A stretch of 64,000 nucleotides of DNA from positions 17,950,742 through 18,014,741 of the forward strand of contig JAMKCF010000003.1 in assembly GCA_023634235.1 (NCBI GenBank), in the 5' to 3' direction. Position 1 is the first letter of the stretch. Each line of letters begins with the position of its first letter. This DNA is from Pisaster brevispinus (Eukaryota > Echinodermata > Asteroidea > Forcipulatida > Asteriidae). The notes under the pieces are model-generated. The model was not told where the DNA came from. It saw nothing but the letters and a program-made list of their open reading frames with translations, and did no database searches. Of this stretch, positions 10,292-22,320 are shown piece after piece. A program made the translations under genes and the position numbers.

Positions 10292-13200
10292 GGAATTTTG
10301 CATGTCTTTGCGTGGAACAAATAGCCCAGTGGTTGGGAGACAGTTTCTGGTGGATCGGGACCACGGTTCGAATCCCGTCAGGGTCCTTGATTTACTTTTT
10401 CTTTTTTCTAAGTCTTTAGATTTGAATCATGATTTCACTTATGAGGTAGGAATTTTGCTTGTCTTTGCGTGGAACAAATAGCCCAGTGGTTGGGAGACAG
10501 TTTCTGGTGGATCGGGACCACGGTTCGAATCCCGTCAGGGTCCTTGATTCACTTTTTTCTTTTTTCTAAGTCTTTAGATTTGAATCATGATTTCACTTAT
10601 GAGGTAGGAATTTTGCTTGTCTTTGCGTGGAACAAATAGCCCACTGGTTGGGAGATAGTTTCTGGTGGGTCGGGACCACGGTTCGAATCCCGGCAAAGTC
10701 CTTGATTCACTTTTTCTTTTGTCTGAGTCTAAAGATTTTAATCATGATTTCACTTATGAGGTAAGAATTTCGCTTGTTTTTGCGTGGAACACATAGCCCA
10801 GTGGTTGGGAAACAGTTTTTGGTGGGTCGGGACCACGGTTCTAATCCCGGCAGTGTCCTTGATTCACTTTTTCTTTTTTCTAAGTCTTTAGATTTGAATC
10901 ATGATTTCACTTATGAGGTAGGAATTTTGCTTGTCTTTGCGTGGAACAAATAGCCCAGTGGTTGGGAGACAGTTTCTGGTGGATCGGGACCACGGTTCGA
11001 ATCCCGTCAGGGTCCTTGATTTACTTTTTCTTTTTTCTAAGTCTTTAGATTTGAATCATGATTTCACTTATGAGGTAGGAATTTTGCTTGTCTTTGCGTG
11101 GAACAAATAGCCCAGTGGTTGGGAGATAGTTTCTGGTGGGTCGGGACCACGGTTCGAATCCCGGCAAAGTCCTTGATTCACTTTTTCTTTTGTCTGAGTC
11201 TAAAGATTTTAATCATGATTTCACTTATGAGGTAAGAATTTCGCTTGTCTTTGCGTGGAACACATAGCCCAGTGGTTGGGAAACAGTTTTTGGTGGGTCG
11301 GGACCACGGTTCTAATCCCGGCAGTGTCCTTGATTCACTTTTTCTTTTTTCTAAGTCTTTAGATTTGAATCATGATTTCACTTATGAGGTAGGAATTTTG
11401 CATGTCTTTGCGTGGAACAAATAGCCCAGTGGTTGGGAGACAGTTTCTGGTGGATCGGGACCACGGTTCGAATCCCGTCAGGGTCCTTGATTTACTTTTT
11501 CTTTTTTCTAAGTCTTTAGATTTGAATCATGATTTCACTTATGAGGTAAGAATTTCGCTTGTCTTTGCGTGGAACACATAGCCCAGCGGTTGGGAAATAG
11601 TTTCTGGTGCGTCGGGACCACGGTTCTAATCCCGGCAGTGTCCTTCATTCACTTTTTTCTTTTTTCTAAGTCTTTAGATTTGAATCATGATTTCACTTAT
11701 GAGGTAGGAATTTTGCTTGTCTTTGCGTGGAACAAATAGCCCAGTGGTTGGGAGATAGTTTCTGGTGGATCGGGACCACGGTTCGAATCCCGGCAGGGTT
11801 TTTGATTCACTTTTTCTTTTTGCTGAGTCTAAGGATTTGAATCGTGATTTCACTTATGAGGTAATAATGTTGCTTGTCTTTGCGTGGAACAGATAGCCTA
11901 GTGGTTGGGAGATAGTTTCTGGTGGATCGTCACCACGGTTCGAATCCCGGCAGTGTCCTTGACTCACTTTGTCTTTTTTCTGAGTCTAAAGATTTGAATC
12001 ATGATTTCACTTATGAGGTAGATATTTCGCTTGTCTTTGCGTGGAACAAATAGCCCAGTGGTTGGGAGATAGTTTCTGGTGGGTCGGCACCACGGTTCTA
12101 ATACCGGCAGTGTCCTTGATTCACTTTTTCTTTTTTCTAAGTTTTTAGATTTGAATCATGATTTCACTTATGAGGTAGGAATTTCGCTTGTCTTTGCGTG
12201 GAACAAATAGCCCAGTGGTTGGGAGACAGTTTCTGGTGGATCGGGACCACGGTTCGAATCCCGTCAGGGTCCTTGATTCACTTTTTCTTTTTTCTAAGTC
12301 TTTAGATTTGAATCATGATTTCACTTATGAGGTAAGAATTTCGCTTGTCTTTGCGTGGAACACATAGCCCAGTGGTTGGGACATAGTTTCTGGTGGCTCG
12401 GGACCACGGTTCGAATCCCGACAAGGTCCTTGATTCAATTTTTCTTTTAGCTGAGTCTAAAGATTTGAATCATGATTTCACTTTTGAGGTAGATATTTCG
12501 CTTGTCTTTGCGTGGAACACATAGCCCAGTGGTTGGGACATAGTTTCTGGTGGCTCGGGACCACGGTTCGAATCCCAACAAGGTCCTTGATTCACTTTTT
12601 CTTTTAGCTGAGTCTAAGGATTTGAATCATGATTTCACTTATGAGGTAAGAATTTCGCTTGTCTTTGCGTGGAACACATAGCCCAGTGGTTGGGAAACAG
12701 TTTTTGGTGGGTCGGGACCACGGTTCTAATCCCGGCAGTGTCCTTGATTCACTTTGCCTTTTTTCTAAGTCTTTAGATTTGAATCATGATTTCACTTATG
12801 AGGTAGGAATTTTGCTTGTCTTTGCGTGGAACAAATAGCCCAGTGGTTGGGAGAAAGTTTCTGGTGGATCGGGACCACGGTTCGGATCCCGTCAGGGTCC
12901 TTGATTTACTTTTTCTTTTTTCTAAGTCTTTAGGTTTGAATCATGATTTCACTTATGAGGTAAGAATTTCGCTTGTCTTTGCGTGGAACACATAGCCCAG
13001 CGGTTGGGAAATAATTTCTGGTGGGTCGGGACCACGGTTCTAATCCCGGCAGTGTCCTTGATTCACTTTTTTCTTTTTTCTAAGTCTTTAAATTTGAATC
13101 ATGATTTCACTTATGAGGTAGGAATTTTGCTTGTCTTTGCGTGGAACAAATAGCCCAGTGGTTGGGAGATAGTTTCTGGTGGGTCGGGACCACGGTTCGA

Positions 13201-14377
13201 ATCCCGGCAAAGTCCTTGATTCACTTTTTCTTTTCTCTGAGTCTAAAGATTTGAATCATGATTTCACTTTTGAGGTAGATATTTCGCTTGTCTTTGCGTG
13301 GAAGACATAGCCCAGTCGTTGGGAGACAGTTTCTGGTGGATCGGGACCACGGTTCGAATCCCGGCAGGGTACTTGATTCACTTTTTCTTTTTTTAAGTCT
13401 TTAGATTTGAATCATGATTTCACTTATGAGGTAAGAATTTCGCTTGTCTTTGCGTGGAACACATAGCCCAGTGGTTGGGAAATAGTTTCTGGTGGGTCGG
13501 GACCACGGTTCTAATCCCGGCAGTGTCCTTGATTCACTTTTTTCTTTTTTCTAAGTCTTTAGATTTGAATCATGATTTCACTTATGAGGTAGGAATTTTG
13601 CTTGTCTTTGCGTGGAACAAATAGCCCCGTGGTTGGGAGATAGTTTCTGGTGGGTCGGGACCACGGTTCGAATCCCGGCAAAGTCCTTGTTTCACTTTTT
13701 CTTTTCTCTGAGTCTAAAGATTTGAATCATGATTTCACTTTTGAGGTAGATATTTCGCTTGTCTTTGCGTGGAACACATAGCCCAGTCGTTGGGAGACAG
13801 TTTCTGGTGGATCGGGACCACGGTTCGAATCCCGGCAGGGTACTTGATTCACTTTTTCTTTTTTTTTAAGTCTTTAGATTTGAATCATGATTTCACTTAT
13901 GAGGTAAGAATTTCGCTTGTCTTTGCGTGGAACAGATAGCCCAGTGGTTGGGAGATAGTTTCTGGTGGGTCGGGACCACGGTTCTAATCCCGGCAGTGTC
14001 CTTGATTCACTTTTTCTTTTTTCTAAGTCTTTAGATTTGAATCATGATTTCACTTATGAGGTAGGAATTTCGCTTGTCTTTGCGTGGAACAAATATCCCA
14101 GTGGTTGGGAGATAGTTTCTGGTGGGTCGGGACCACGGTTCGAATCCCGGCAAAGTCCTTGATTCACTTTTTCTTTTGTCTGAGTCTAAAGATTTGAATC
14201 ATGATTTCACTTTTGAGGTAGATATTTCGCTTGTCTTTGCGTGGAACACATAGCCCAGTGGTTGGGAGACAGTTTCTGGTGGATCGGGACCACGGTTCGA
14301 ATCCCGGCAGGGTACTTGATTCACTTTTTCTTTTTTTTAAGTCTTTAGATTTGAATCATGATTTCACTTATGAGGTA
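10292..14377 (+). repeat. Large tandem duplication block, 4,086 bp (26 units), copy 2
   Basis: Direct duplicate of 6049-10291 less one unit. Scattered point differences are visible, for example CACTTTGCC near 12755 against CACTTTTTC and AATAATGTTG near 11863 against AAGAATGTTG. Matching ends at 14377/10291, where AGGTAAGAAT replaces AGGTAGGAAT. Adjacent near-identical copies suggest recent unequal crossing-over, although an assembly artefact cannot be excluded. Confidence 0.85.
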
Positions 14378-14685
14378 AGAATTTCGCTTGTCTTTGCGTG
14401 GAACAAATATCCCAGTGGTTGGCAAATAGTTTTTGGTGGGTCGGGACCACGGTTCGAATCCCGGCAGGGTCCTTGATTCACTTTTTCTTGTTTCTAAGTC
14501 TTAAGATTTGAATCATGATTTCACTTATGAGGTATAGATTGCGCTTGTCTTTGCGTGGAACAAATATCCCAGTGGTTTGGAGACAGTTTCTGGTGGATCG
14601 GGACCACGGTTCGAATCCCGGCAGGGTCCTTGATTTACTTTTTCTTTTTTCTAAGTCTTTAGATTTGAATCGTGATTTCACTTAT

Positions 14686-14776
14686 GAGGTAAGAATTTCG
14701 TTCGAATCCCGGCAGTGTTCTTGACTCACTTTTTCTTTTTTCTGAGTCTTAAGATTTGAATCATGATTTCCCTTAT
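14686..14776 (+). repeat. Truncated 91-bp unit, A box deleted (copy 1)
   Basis: The 5' flank AAGAATTTCG runs directly into TTCGAATCCC. Exactly 66 bp is missing relative to a full unit, from CTTGTCTTTG through the bases ACCACGG. The A box and D arm are gone, only the TTCGAATCC part of the B box remains, and the T run is kept. Such a unit should not direct Pol III by itself. The junction shares at most one base, so it arose by near-blunt end joining or slippage. Confidence 0.9.
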
Positions 14777-15718
14777 GAGGTAGATATTTTGCTTGTCTTT
14801 GCGTGGAACAAATATCCCAGTGGTTGGGAGACAGTTTCTGGTGGATCGGGACCACGGTTCGAATCCCGGCAGGGTCCTTGATTCACTTTTTCTTTTTTCT
14901 AAGTCTTTAGATTTGAATCATGATTTCACATATGAGGTAGGAATTTCGCTTGTCTTTGCGTGGAACAAATAGCCCAGTGGTTGGGAGATAGTTTGTGGTG
15001 GGTCGGGACCACGGTTCTAATCCCGGCAGTGTCCTTGATTCACTTTTTCTTTTTTCTAAGTCTTTAGATTTGAATCATGATTTCACTTATGAGGTAGGAA
15101 TTTCGCTTGTCTTTGCGTGGAACAAATATCCCAGTGGTTGGGAGATAGTTTCTGGTGGGTCGGGACCACGGTTCGAATCCCGGCAAAGTCCTTGATTCAC
15201 TTTTTCTTTTGTCTGAGTCTAAAGATTTGAATCATGATTTCACTTTTGAGGTAGATATTTCGCTTGTCTTTGCGTGGAACACATAGCCCAGTGGTTGGGA
15301 GACAGTTTCTGATGGATCGGGACCACGGTTCGAATCCCGGCAGGGTACTTGATTCACTTTTTCTTTTTTTTAAGTCTTTAGATTTGAATCATGATTTCAC
15401 TTATGAGGTAAGAATTTCGCTTGTCTTTGCGTGGAACAAATATCCCAGTGGTTGGCAAATAGTTTTTGGTGGGTCGGGACCACGGTTCGAATCCCGGCAG
15501 GGTCCTTGATTCACTTTTTCTTTTTTCTAAGTCTTAAGATTTGAATCATGATTTCACTTATGAGGTATAGATTGCGCTTGTCTTTGCGTGGAACAAATAT
15601 CCCAGTGGTTGGGAGACAGTTTCTGGTGGATCGGGACCACGGTTCGAATCCCGGCAGGGTCCTTGATTTACTTTTTCTTTTTTCTAAGTCTTTAGATTTG
15701 AATCGTGATTTCACTTAT

Positions 15719-15809
15719 GAGGTAAGAATTTCGTTCGAATCCCGGCAGTGTTCTTGACTCACTTTTTCTTTTTTCTGAGTCTTAAGATTTGAATCATGAT
15801 TTCCCTTAT
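15719..15809 (+). repeat. Truncated 91-bp unit (copy 2)
   Basis: Same junction, AATTTCG joined to TTCGAATCCC, 1,033 bp after copy 1. It is followed by the same TTCTTGACTC and GATTTCCCTTATG variants, so it was copied as part of the higher-order repeat. Confidence 0.9.
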
Positions 15810-17206
15810 GAGGTAGATATTTTGCTTGTCTTTGCGTGGAACAAATATCCCAGTGGTTGGGAGACAGTTTCTGGTGGATCGGGACCACGGTTCGAATCCC
15901 GGCAGGGTCCTTGATTCACTTTTTCTTTTTTCTAAGTCTTTAGATTTGAATCATGATTTCACTTATCAGGTAAGAATTTCGTTTGTCTTTGCGTGGAACA
16001 CATAGCCCAGTGGTTGGGAAATAGTTTCTGGTGGGTCGGGACTACGGTTCGAATCCCGGCAGGGTCCTTGATTCACTTTTTCTTTTTTCTAAGTCTTTAG
16101 ATTTGAATCATGATTTCACTTATGAGGTATAAATTGCGCTTGTCTTTGCGTGGAACAAATAGCCCAGTGGTTGGGAGATAGTTTCTGGTGGGTCGGGACC
16201 ACGGTTCGAATCCGGACAAGGTCCTTGATTCACTTTTTCTTTTTGCTGAGTCTAAGGATTTGAATCGTGATTTCACTTATGAGGTAAGAATGTCGCTTGT
16301 CTTTGCGTGGAACAGATAGCCTAGTGGTTGGGAGATAGTTTCTGGTGGATCGTGACCACGGTTCGAATCCCGGCAGTGTCCTTGACTCACTTTGTCTTTT
16401 TCTGAGTCTAAAGATTTGAATCATGATTTCACTTATGAGGTAGATATTTCGCTTGTGTTTGCGTGGAACAAATAGCCCAGTGGTTGGGAGATAGTTTCTG
16501 GTGGGTCGGCACCACGGTTCTAATCCCGGCAGTGTCCTTGATTCACTTTTTCTTTTTTCTAAGTTTTTAGATTTGAATCATGATTTCACTTATGAGGTAA
16601 GGAATTTCGCTTGTCTTTGCGTGGAACAAATAGCCCAGTGGTTGGGAGACAGTTTCTGGTGGATCGGGACCACGGTTCGAATCCCGTCAGGGTCCTTGAT
16701 TCACTTTTTCTTTTTTCTAAGTCTTTAGATTTGAATCATGATTTCACTTATGAGATAAGAATTTCGCTTGTCTTTGCGTGGAACACATAGCCCAGTGGTT
16801 GGGACATAGTTTCTGGTGGGTCGGGACCACGGTTCGAATCCCGACAAGGTCCTTGATTCACTTTTTCTTTTAGCTGAGTCTAAGGATTTGAATCATGATT
16901 TCACTTATGAGGTAAGAATTTCGCTTGTCCTTGCGTGGAACACATAGCCCAGTGGTTGGGAAATAGTTTCTGGTGGGTCGGGACTACGGTTCGAATCCCG
17001 GCAGGGTCCTTGATTCACTTTTTCTTTTTTCTAAGTCTTTAGATTTGAATCATGATTTCACTTATGAGGTATAGATTGCGCTTGTCTTTGCGTGGAACAA
17101 ATAGCCCAGTGGTTGGGAGATAGTTTCTGGTGGGTCGGGACCACTGTTCGAATCCGGACAAGGTCCTTGATTCACTTTTTCTTTTTGCTGAGTCAAAGGA
17201 TTTGAA

Positions 17207-18410
17207 TCGTGATTTCACTTATGAGGTAAGAATGTCGCTTGTCTTTGCGTGGAACAGATAGCCCAGTGGTTGGGAAATAGTTTCTGGTGGGTCGGGACTA
17301 CGGTTCGAATCCCGGCAGGGTCCTTGATTCACTTTTTCTTTTTTCTAAGTCTTTAGATTTGAATCATGATTTCACTTATGAGGTAGGAATTTCGCTTGTC
17401 TTTGCGTGGAACAAATATCCCAGTGGTTGGGAGATAGTTTCTGGTGGGTCGGGACCACGGTTCGAATCCCGGCAAAGTCCTTGATTCACTTTTTCTTTTG
17501 TCTGAGTCTAAAGATTTGAATCATGATTTCACTTTTGAGGTAGATATTTCGCTTGTCTTTGCGTGGAACACATAGCCCAGTGGTTGGGAGACAGTTTCTG
17601 GTGGATCGGGACCACGGTTCGAATCCCGGCAGGGTACTTGATTCACTTTTTCTTTTTTTTAAGTCTTTAGATTTGAATCATGATTTCACTTATGAGGTAA
17701 GAATTTCGCTTGTCTTTGCGTGGAACAAATATCCCAGTGGTTGGCAAATAGTTTTTGGTGGGTCGGGACCACGGTTCGAATCCCGGCAGGGTCCTTGATT
17801 CACTTTTTCTTTTTTCTAAGTCTTAAGATTTGAATCGTGATTTCACTTATGAGGTAAGAATGTCGCTTGTCTTTGCGTGGAACAGATAGCCCAGTGGTTG
17901 GGAAATAGTTTCTGGTGGGTCGGGACTACGGTTCGAATCCCGGCAGGGTCCTTGATTCACTTTTTCTTTTTTCTAAGTCTTTAGATTTGAATCATGATTT
18001 CACTTATGAGGTAGGAATTTCGCTTGTCTTTGCGTGGAACAAATATCCCAGTGGTTGGGAGATAGTTTCTGGTGGGTCGGGACCACGGTTCGAATCCCGG
18101 CAAAGTCCTTGATTCACTTTTTCTTTTGTCTGAGTCTAAAGATTTGAATCATGATTTCACTTTTGAGGTAGATATTTCGCTTGTCTTTGCGTGGAACACA
18201 TAGCCCAGTGGTTGGGAGACAGTTTCTGGTGGATCAGGACCACGGTTCGAATCCCGGCAGGGTACTTGATTCACTTTTTCTTTTTTTTAAGTCTTTAGAT
18301 TTGAATCATGATTTCACTTTTGAGGTAAGAATTTCGCTTGTCTTTGCGTGGAACAAATATCCCAGTGGTTGGCAAATAGTTTTTGGTGGGTCGGGACCAC
18401 GGTTCGAATC
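17207..18410 (+). repeat. 628-bp (4-unit) duplicated group
   Basis: About 17207-17782 matches 17835-18410 at an offset of 628 bp. Both contain AAGAATGTCGC, GGACTACGG, TATCCCAGTGG, GGTACTTGATTC and TTGGCAAATAG in order. Copies differ by GGATCAGGACC (18231-18241) and CCAGCAAAG near 18410. A further partial copy follows at 18.43-18.74 kb, 942 bp (six units) from 17.55 kb. Confidence 0.75.
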
Positions 18411-18949
18411 CCAGCAAAGTCCTTGATTCACTTTTTCTTTTGTCTGAGTCTAAAGATTTGAATCATGATTTCACTTTTGAGGTAGATATTTCGCTTGTCT
18501 TTGCGTGGAACACATAGCCCAGTGGTTGGGAGACAGTTTCTGGTGGATCGGGACCACGGTTCGAATCCCGGCAGGGTACTTGATTCACTTTTTCTTTTTT
18601 TTAAGTCTTTAGATTTGAATCATGATTTCACTTATGAGGTAAGAATTTCGCTTGTCTTTGCGTGGAACAAATATCCCAGTGGTTGGCAAATAGTTTTTGG
18701 TGGGTCGGGACCACGGTTCGAATCCCGGCAGGGTCCTTGATTCACTTTTTCTTTTTTCTAAGTCTTAAGATTTGAATCATGATTTCACTTATGAGGTATA
18801 GATTGCGCTTGTCTTTGCGTGGAACAAATATCCCAGTGGTTGGGAGACAGTTTCTGGTGGATCGGGACCACGGTTCGAATCCCGGCAGGGTCCTTGATTG
18901 ACTTTTTCTTTTTTCTAAGTCTTTAGATTTGAATCGTGATTTCACTTAT

Positions 18950-19040
18950 GAGGTAAGAATTTCGTTCGAATCCCGGCAGTGTTCTTGACTCACTTTTTCT
19001 TTTTTCTGAGTCTTAAGATTTGAATCATGATTTCCCTTAT
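18950..19040 (+). repeat. Truncated 91-bp unit (copy 3)
   Basis: Same deletion junction at about 18960-18970. The preceding unit has TTGATTGAC where copies 1 and 2 have TTGATTTAC, a variant shared with copy 4. Confidence 0.9.
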
Positions 19041-19982
19041 GAGGTAGATATTTTGCTTGTCTTTGCGTGGAACAAATATCCCAGTGGTTGGGAGACAGTT
19101 TCTGGTGGATCGGGACCACGGTTCGAATCCCGGCAGGGTCCTTGATTCACTTTTTCTTTTTTCTAAGTCTTTAGATTTGAATCATGATTTCACATATGAG
19201 GTAGGAATTTCGCTTGTCTTTGCGTGGAACAAATAGCCCAGTGGTTGGGAGATAGTTTGTGGTGGGTCGGGACCACGGTTCTAATCCCGGCAGTGTCCTT
19301 GATTCACTTTTTCTTTTTTTTAAGTCTTTAGATTTGAATCATGATTTCACTTATGAGGTAGGAATTTCGCTTGTCTTTGCGTGGAACAAATATCCCAGTG
19401 GTTGGGAGATAGTTTCTGGTGGGTCGGGACCACGGTTCGAATCCCGGCAAAGTCCTTGATTCACTTTTTCTTTTGTCTGAGTCTAAAGATTTGAATCATG
19501 ATTTCACTTTTGAGGTAGATATTTCGCTTTTCTTTGCGTGGAACACATAGCCCAGTGGTTGGGAGACAGTTTCTGGTGGATCGGGACCACGGTTCGAATC
19601 CCGGCAGGGTACTTGATTCACTTTTTCTTTTTTTTAAGTCTTTAGATTTGAATCATGATTTCACTTATGAGGTAAGAATTTCGCTTGTCTTTGCGTGGAA
19701 CAAATATCCCAGTGGTTGGCAAATAGTTTTTGGTGGGTCGGGACCACGGTTCGAATCCCGGCAGGGTCCTTGATTCACTTTTTCTTTTTTCTAAGTCTTA
19801 AGATTTGAATCATGATTTCACTTATGAGGTATAGATTGCGCTTGTCTTTGCGTGGAACAATTATCCCAGTGGTTGGGAGACAGTTTCTGGTGGATCGGGA
19901 CCACGGTTCGAATCCCGGCAGGGTCCTTGATTGACTTTTTCTTTTTTCTAAGTCTTTAGATTTGAATCGTGATTTCACTTAT

Positions 19983-20073
19983 GAGGTAAGAATTTCGTTC
20001 GAATCCCGGCAGTGTTCTTGACTCACTTTTTCTTTTTTCTGAGTCTTAAGATTTGAATCATGATTTCCCTTAT
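19983..20073 (+). repeat. Truncated 91-bp unit (copy 4)
   Basis: Identical junction, 1,033 bp after copy 3. The neighbouring unit has the variant ACAATTATCCC (A box TATCCCAGTGG), also found beside copy 7. Confidence 0.9.
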
Positions 20074-21712
20074 GAGGTAGATATTTTGCTTGTCTTTGCG
20101 TGGAACAAATATCCCAATGGTTGGGAGACAGTTTCTGGTGGATCGGGACCACGGTTCGAATCCCGGCAGGGTCCTTGATTCACTTTTTCTTTTTTCTAAG
20201 TCTTTAGATTTGAATCATGATTTCACTTATGAGGTATAGATTGCGCTTGTCTTTGCGTGGAACAAATAGCCCAGTGGTTGGGAGATAGTTTCTGGTGGGT
20301 CGGGACCACGGTTCGAATCCGGACAAGGTCCTTGATTCACTTTTTCTTTTTGCTGAGTCTAAGGATTTGAATCGTGATTTCACTTATGAGGTAAGAATGT
20401 CGCTTGTCTTTGCGTGGAACAGATAGCCTAGTGGTTGGGAGATAGTTTCTGGTGGATCGTGACCACGGTTCGAATCCCGGCAGTGTCCTTGACTCACTTT
20501 ATCTTTTTCTGAGTCTAAAGATTTGAATCATGATTTCACTTATGAGGTAGATATTTCGCTTGTCTTTGCGTGGAACAAATAGCCCAGTGGTTGGGAGATA
20601 GTTTCTGGTGGGTCGGCACCACGGTTCTAATCCCGGCAGTGTCCTTGATTCACTTTTTCTTTTTTCTAAGTTTTTAGATTTGAATCATGATTTCACTTAT
20701 GAGGTAAGGAATTTCGCTTGTCTTTGCGTGGAACAAATAGCCCAGTGGTTGGGAGACAGTTTCTGGTGGATCGGGACCACGGTTCGAATCCCGTCAGGGT
20801 CCTTGATTCACTTTTTCTTTTTTCTAAGTCTTTAGATTTGAATCATGATTTCACTTATGAGATAAGAATTTCGCTTGTCTTTGCGTGGAACACATAGCCC
20901 AGTGGTTGGGACATAGTTTCTGGTGGGTCGGCACCACGGTTCGAATCCCGACAAGGTCCTTGATTCACTTTTTTCTTTTAGCTGAGTCTAAGGATTTGAA
21001 TCATGATTTCACTTATGAGGTAAGAATTTCGCTTGTCCTTGCGTGGAACACATAGCCCAGTGGTTGGGAAATAGTTTCTGGTGGGTCGGGACTACGGTTC
21101 GAATCCCGGCAGGGTCCTTGATTCACTTTTTCTTTTTTCTAAGTCTTTAGATTTGAATCATGATTTCACTTATGAGGTATAGATTGCGCTTGTCTTTGCG
21201 TGGAACAAATAGCCCAGTGGTTGGGAGATAGTTTCTGGTGGGTCGGGACCACTGTTCGAATCCGGACAAGGTCCTTGATTCACTTTTTCTTTTTTCTAAG
21301 TTTTTAGATTTGAATCATGATTTCACTTATGAGGTAGGAATTTCGCTTGTCTTTGCGTGGAACAAATAGCCCAGTGGTTGGGAGACAGTTTCTGGTGGAT
21401 CGGGACCACTGTTCGAATCCCGTCAGGGTCCTTGATTCACTTTTTCTTTTTTCTAAGTCTTTAGATTTGAATCATGATTTCACTTATGAGGTAAGAATTT
21501 CGCTTGTCTTTGCGTGGAACACATAGCCCAGTGGTTGGGACATAGATTCTGGTGGGTCGGGACCACGGTTCTAATCCCGGCAGTGTCCTTGATTCACTTT
21601 TTTCTTTTTTCTAAGTCTTTAGATTTGAATCATGATTTCACTTATGAGGTAGGAATTGTGCTTGTCTTTGCGTGGAACAAATAGCGCAGTGGTTGGGAGA
21701 TAGTTTCTGGTG

Positions 21713-22320
21713 GGTCGGGACCACGGTTCGAATCCCAGCAAAGTCCTTGATTCACTTGTTCTTTTGTCTGAGTCTAAAGATTTGAATCATGATTTCACTT
21801 TTGAGGTAGATAATTCGCTTGTCTTTGCGTGGAACACATAGCCCAGTCGTTGGGAGACAGTTTCTGGTAAATCGGGACCACGGTTCGAATCCCGGCAGGG
21901 TACTTGATTCACTTTTTCTTTTTTTTAAGTCTTTAGATTTGAATCATGATTTCACTTATGAGGTAGGAATTTCGCTTGTCTTTGCGTGGAACAAATATCC
22001 CAGTGGTTGGGAGACAGTTTCTGGTGGATCGAGACCACGGTTCGAATCCCGGCAGGGTCCTTGATTCACTTTTTTCTTTTTTCTAAGTCTTTAGATTTGA
22101 ATCATGATTTCACTTATGAGGTAAGAATTTCGCTTGTCTTTGCGTGGAACACATAGCCCAGTGGTTGGCAAATAGTTTCTGGTGGGTCGGGACCACGGTT
22201 CGAATCCCGGCAGGGTCCTTGATTCACTTTTTCTTTTTTCTAAGTCGTTAGATTTGAATCATGATTTCACTTATGAGGTATAGATTGCGCTTGTCTTTGC
22301 GTGGAACAAATAGCCCAGTG
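21713..22320 (+). repeat. Block re-used at 39.07-39.68 kb
   Basis: This roughly 600-bp run, with CACTTGTTC, AGATAATTCGC, AGTCGTTGGG, GGTAAATCGGG, GGATCGAGACC and TAAGTCGTTAG, matches 39071-39678 at an offset of 17,358 bp. Parts also match 28.97-29.69 kb (offset about 7,337). Copies this far apart, set in different surroundings, point to long-range exchange or conversion. Confidence 0.75.

Larger units (their letters stand above)
13897..15962 (+). repeat. 1,033-bp higher-order repeat pair (6 full units + 1 truncated unit)
   Basis: Positions up to 14929 match those from 14930 to 15962 at an offset of 1,033 bp, which equals six 157-bp units plus one 91-bp truncated unit. Within it lie TATCCCAGTGG A boxes, GGTACTTGATTC, TTGGCAAATAG and TATAGATTGCGC variants in fixed order. 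The same seven-unit order appears around 18.95-19.98 kb and 26.13-27.17 kb, so it is a true higher-order repeat and not a random unit mix. Confidence 0.8.
14378..22123 (+). repeat. Mosaic array segment with truncated units
   Basis: Units of the 1,033-bp type are mixed with units carrying AGGTAAGGAATTTC, GGACATAG and GGACTACGG. About 14.2-16.87 kb matches 25.7-28.31 kb (offset 11,448 bp). About 14.7-15.7 kb matches 18.95-19.98 kb (offset 4,264), and the following units match at 4,107, one unit less. The segment is tandem repeat throughout. Confidence 0.8.

Noticed and set aside
14231..14476. Recurrent 81-codon sense frames (also at 15264, 17553, 18181, 23547, 25679 and 26712) as a small protein family
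   Set aside because: Their similarity comes from the block duplications. The frames read straight through the A and B boxes and the T-run spacer and end wherever the frame shifts.
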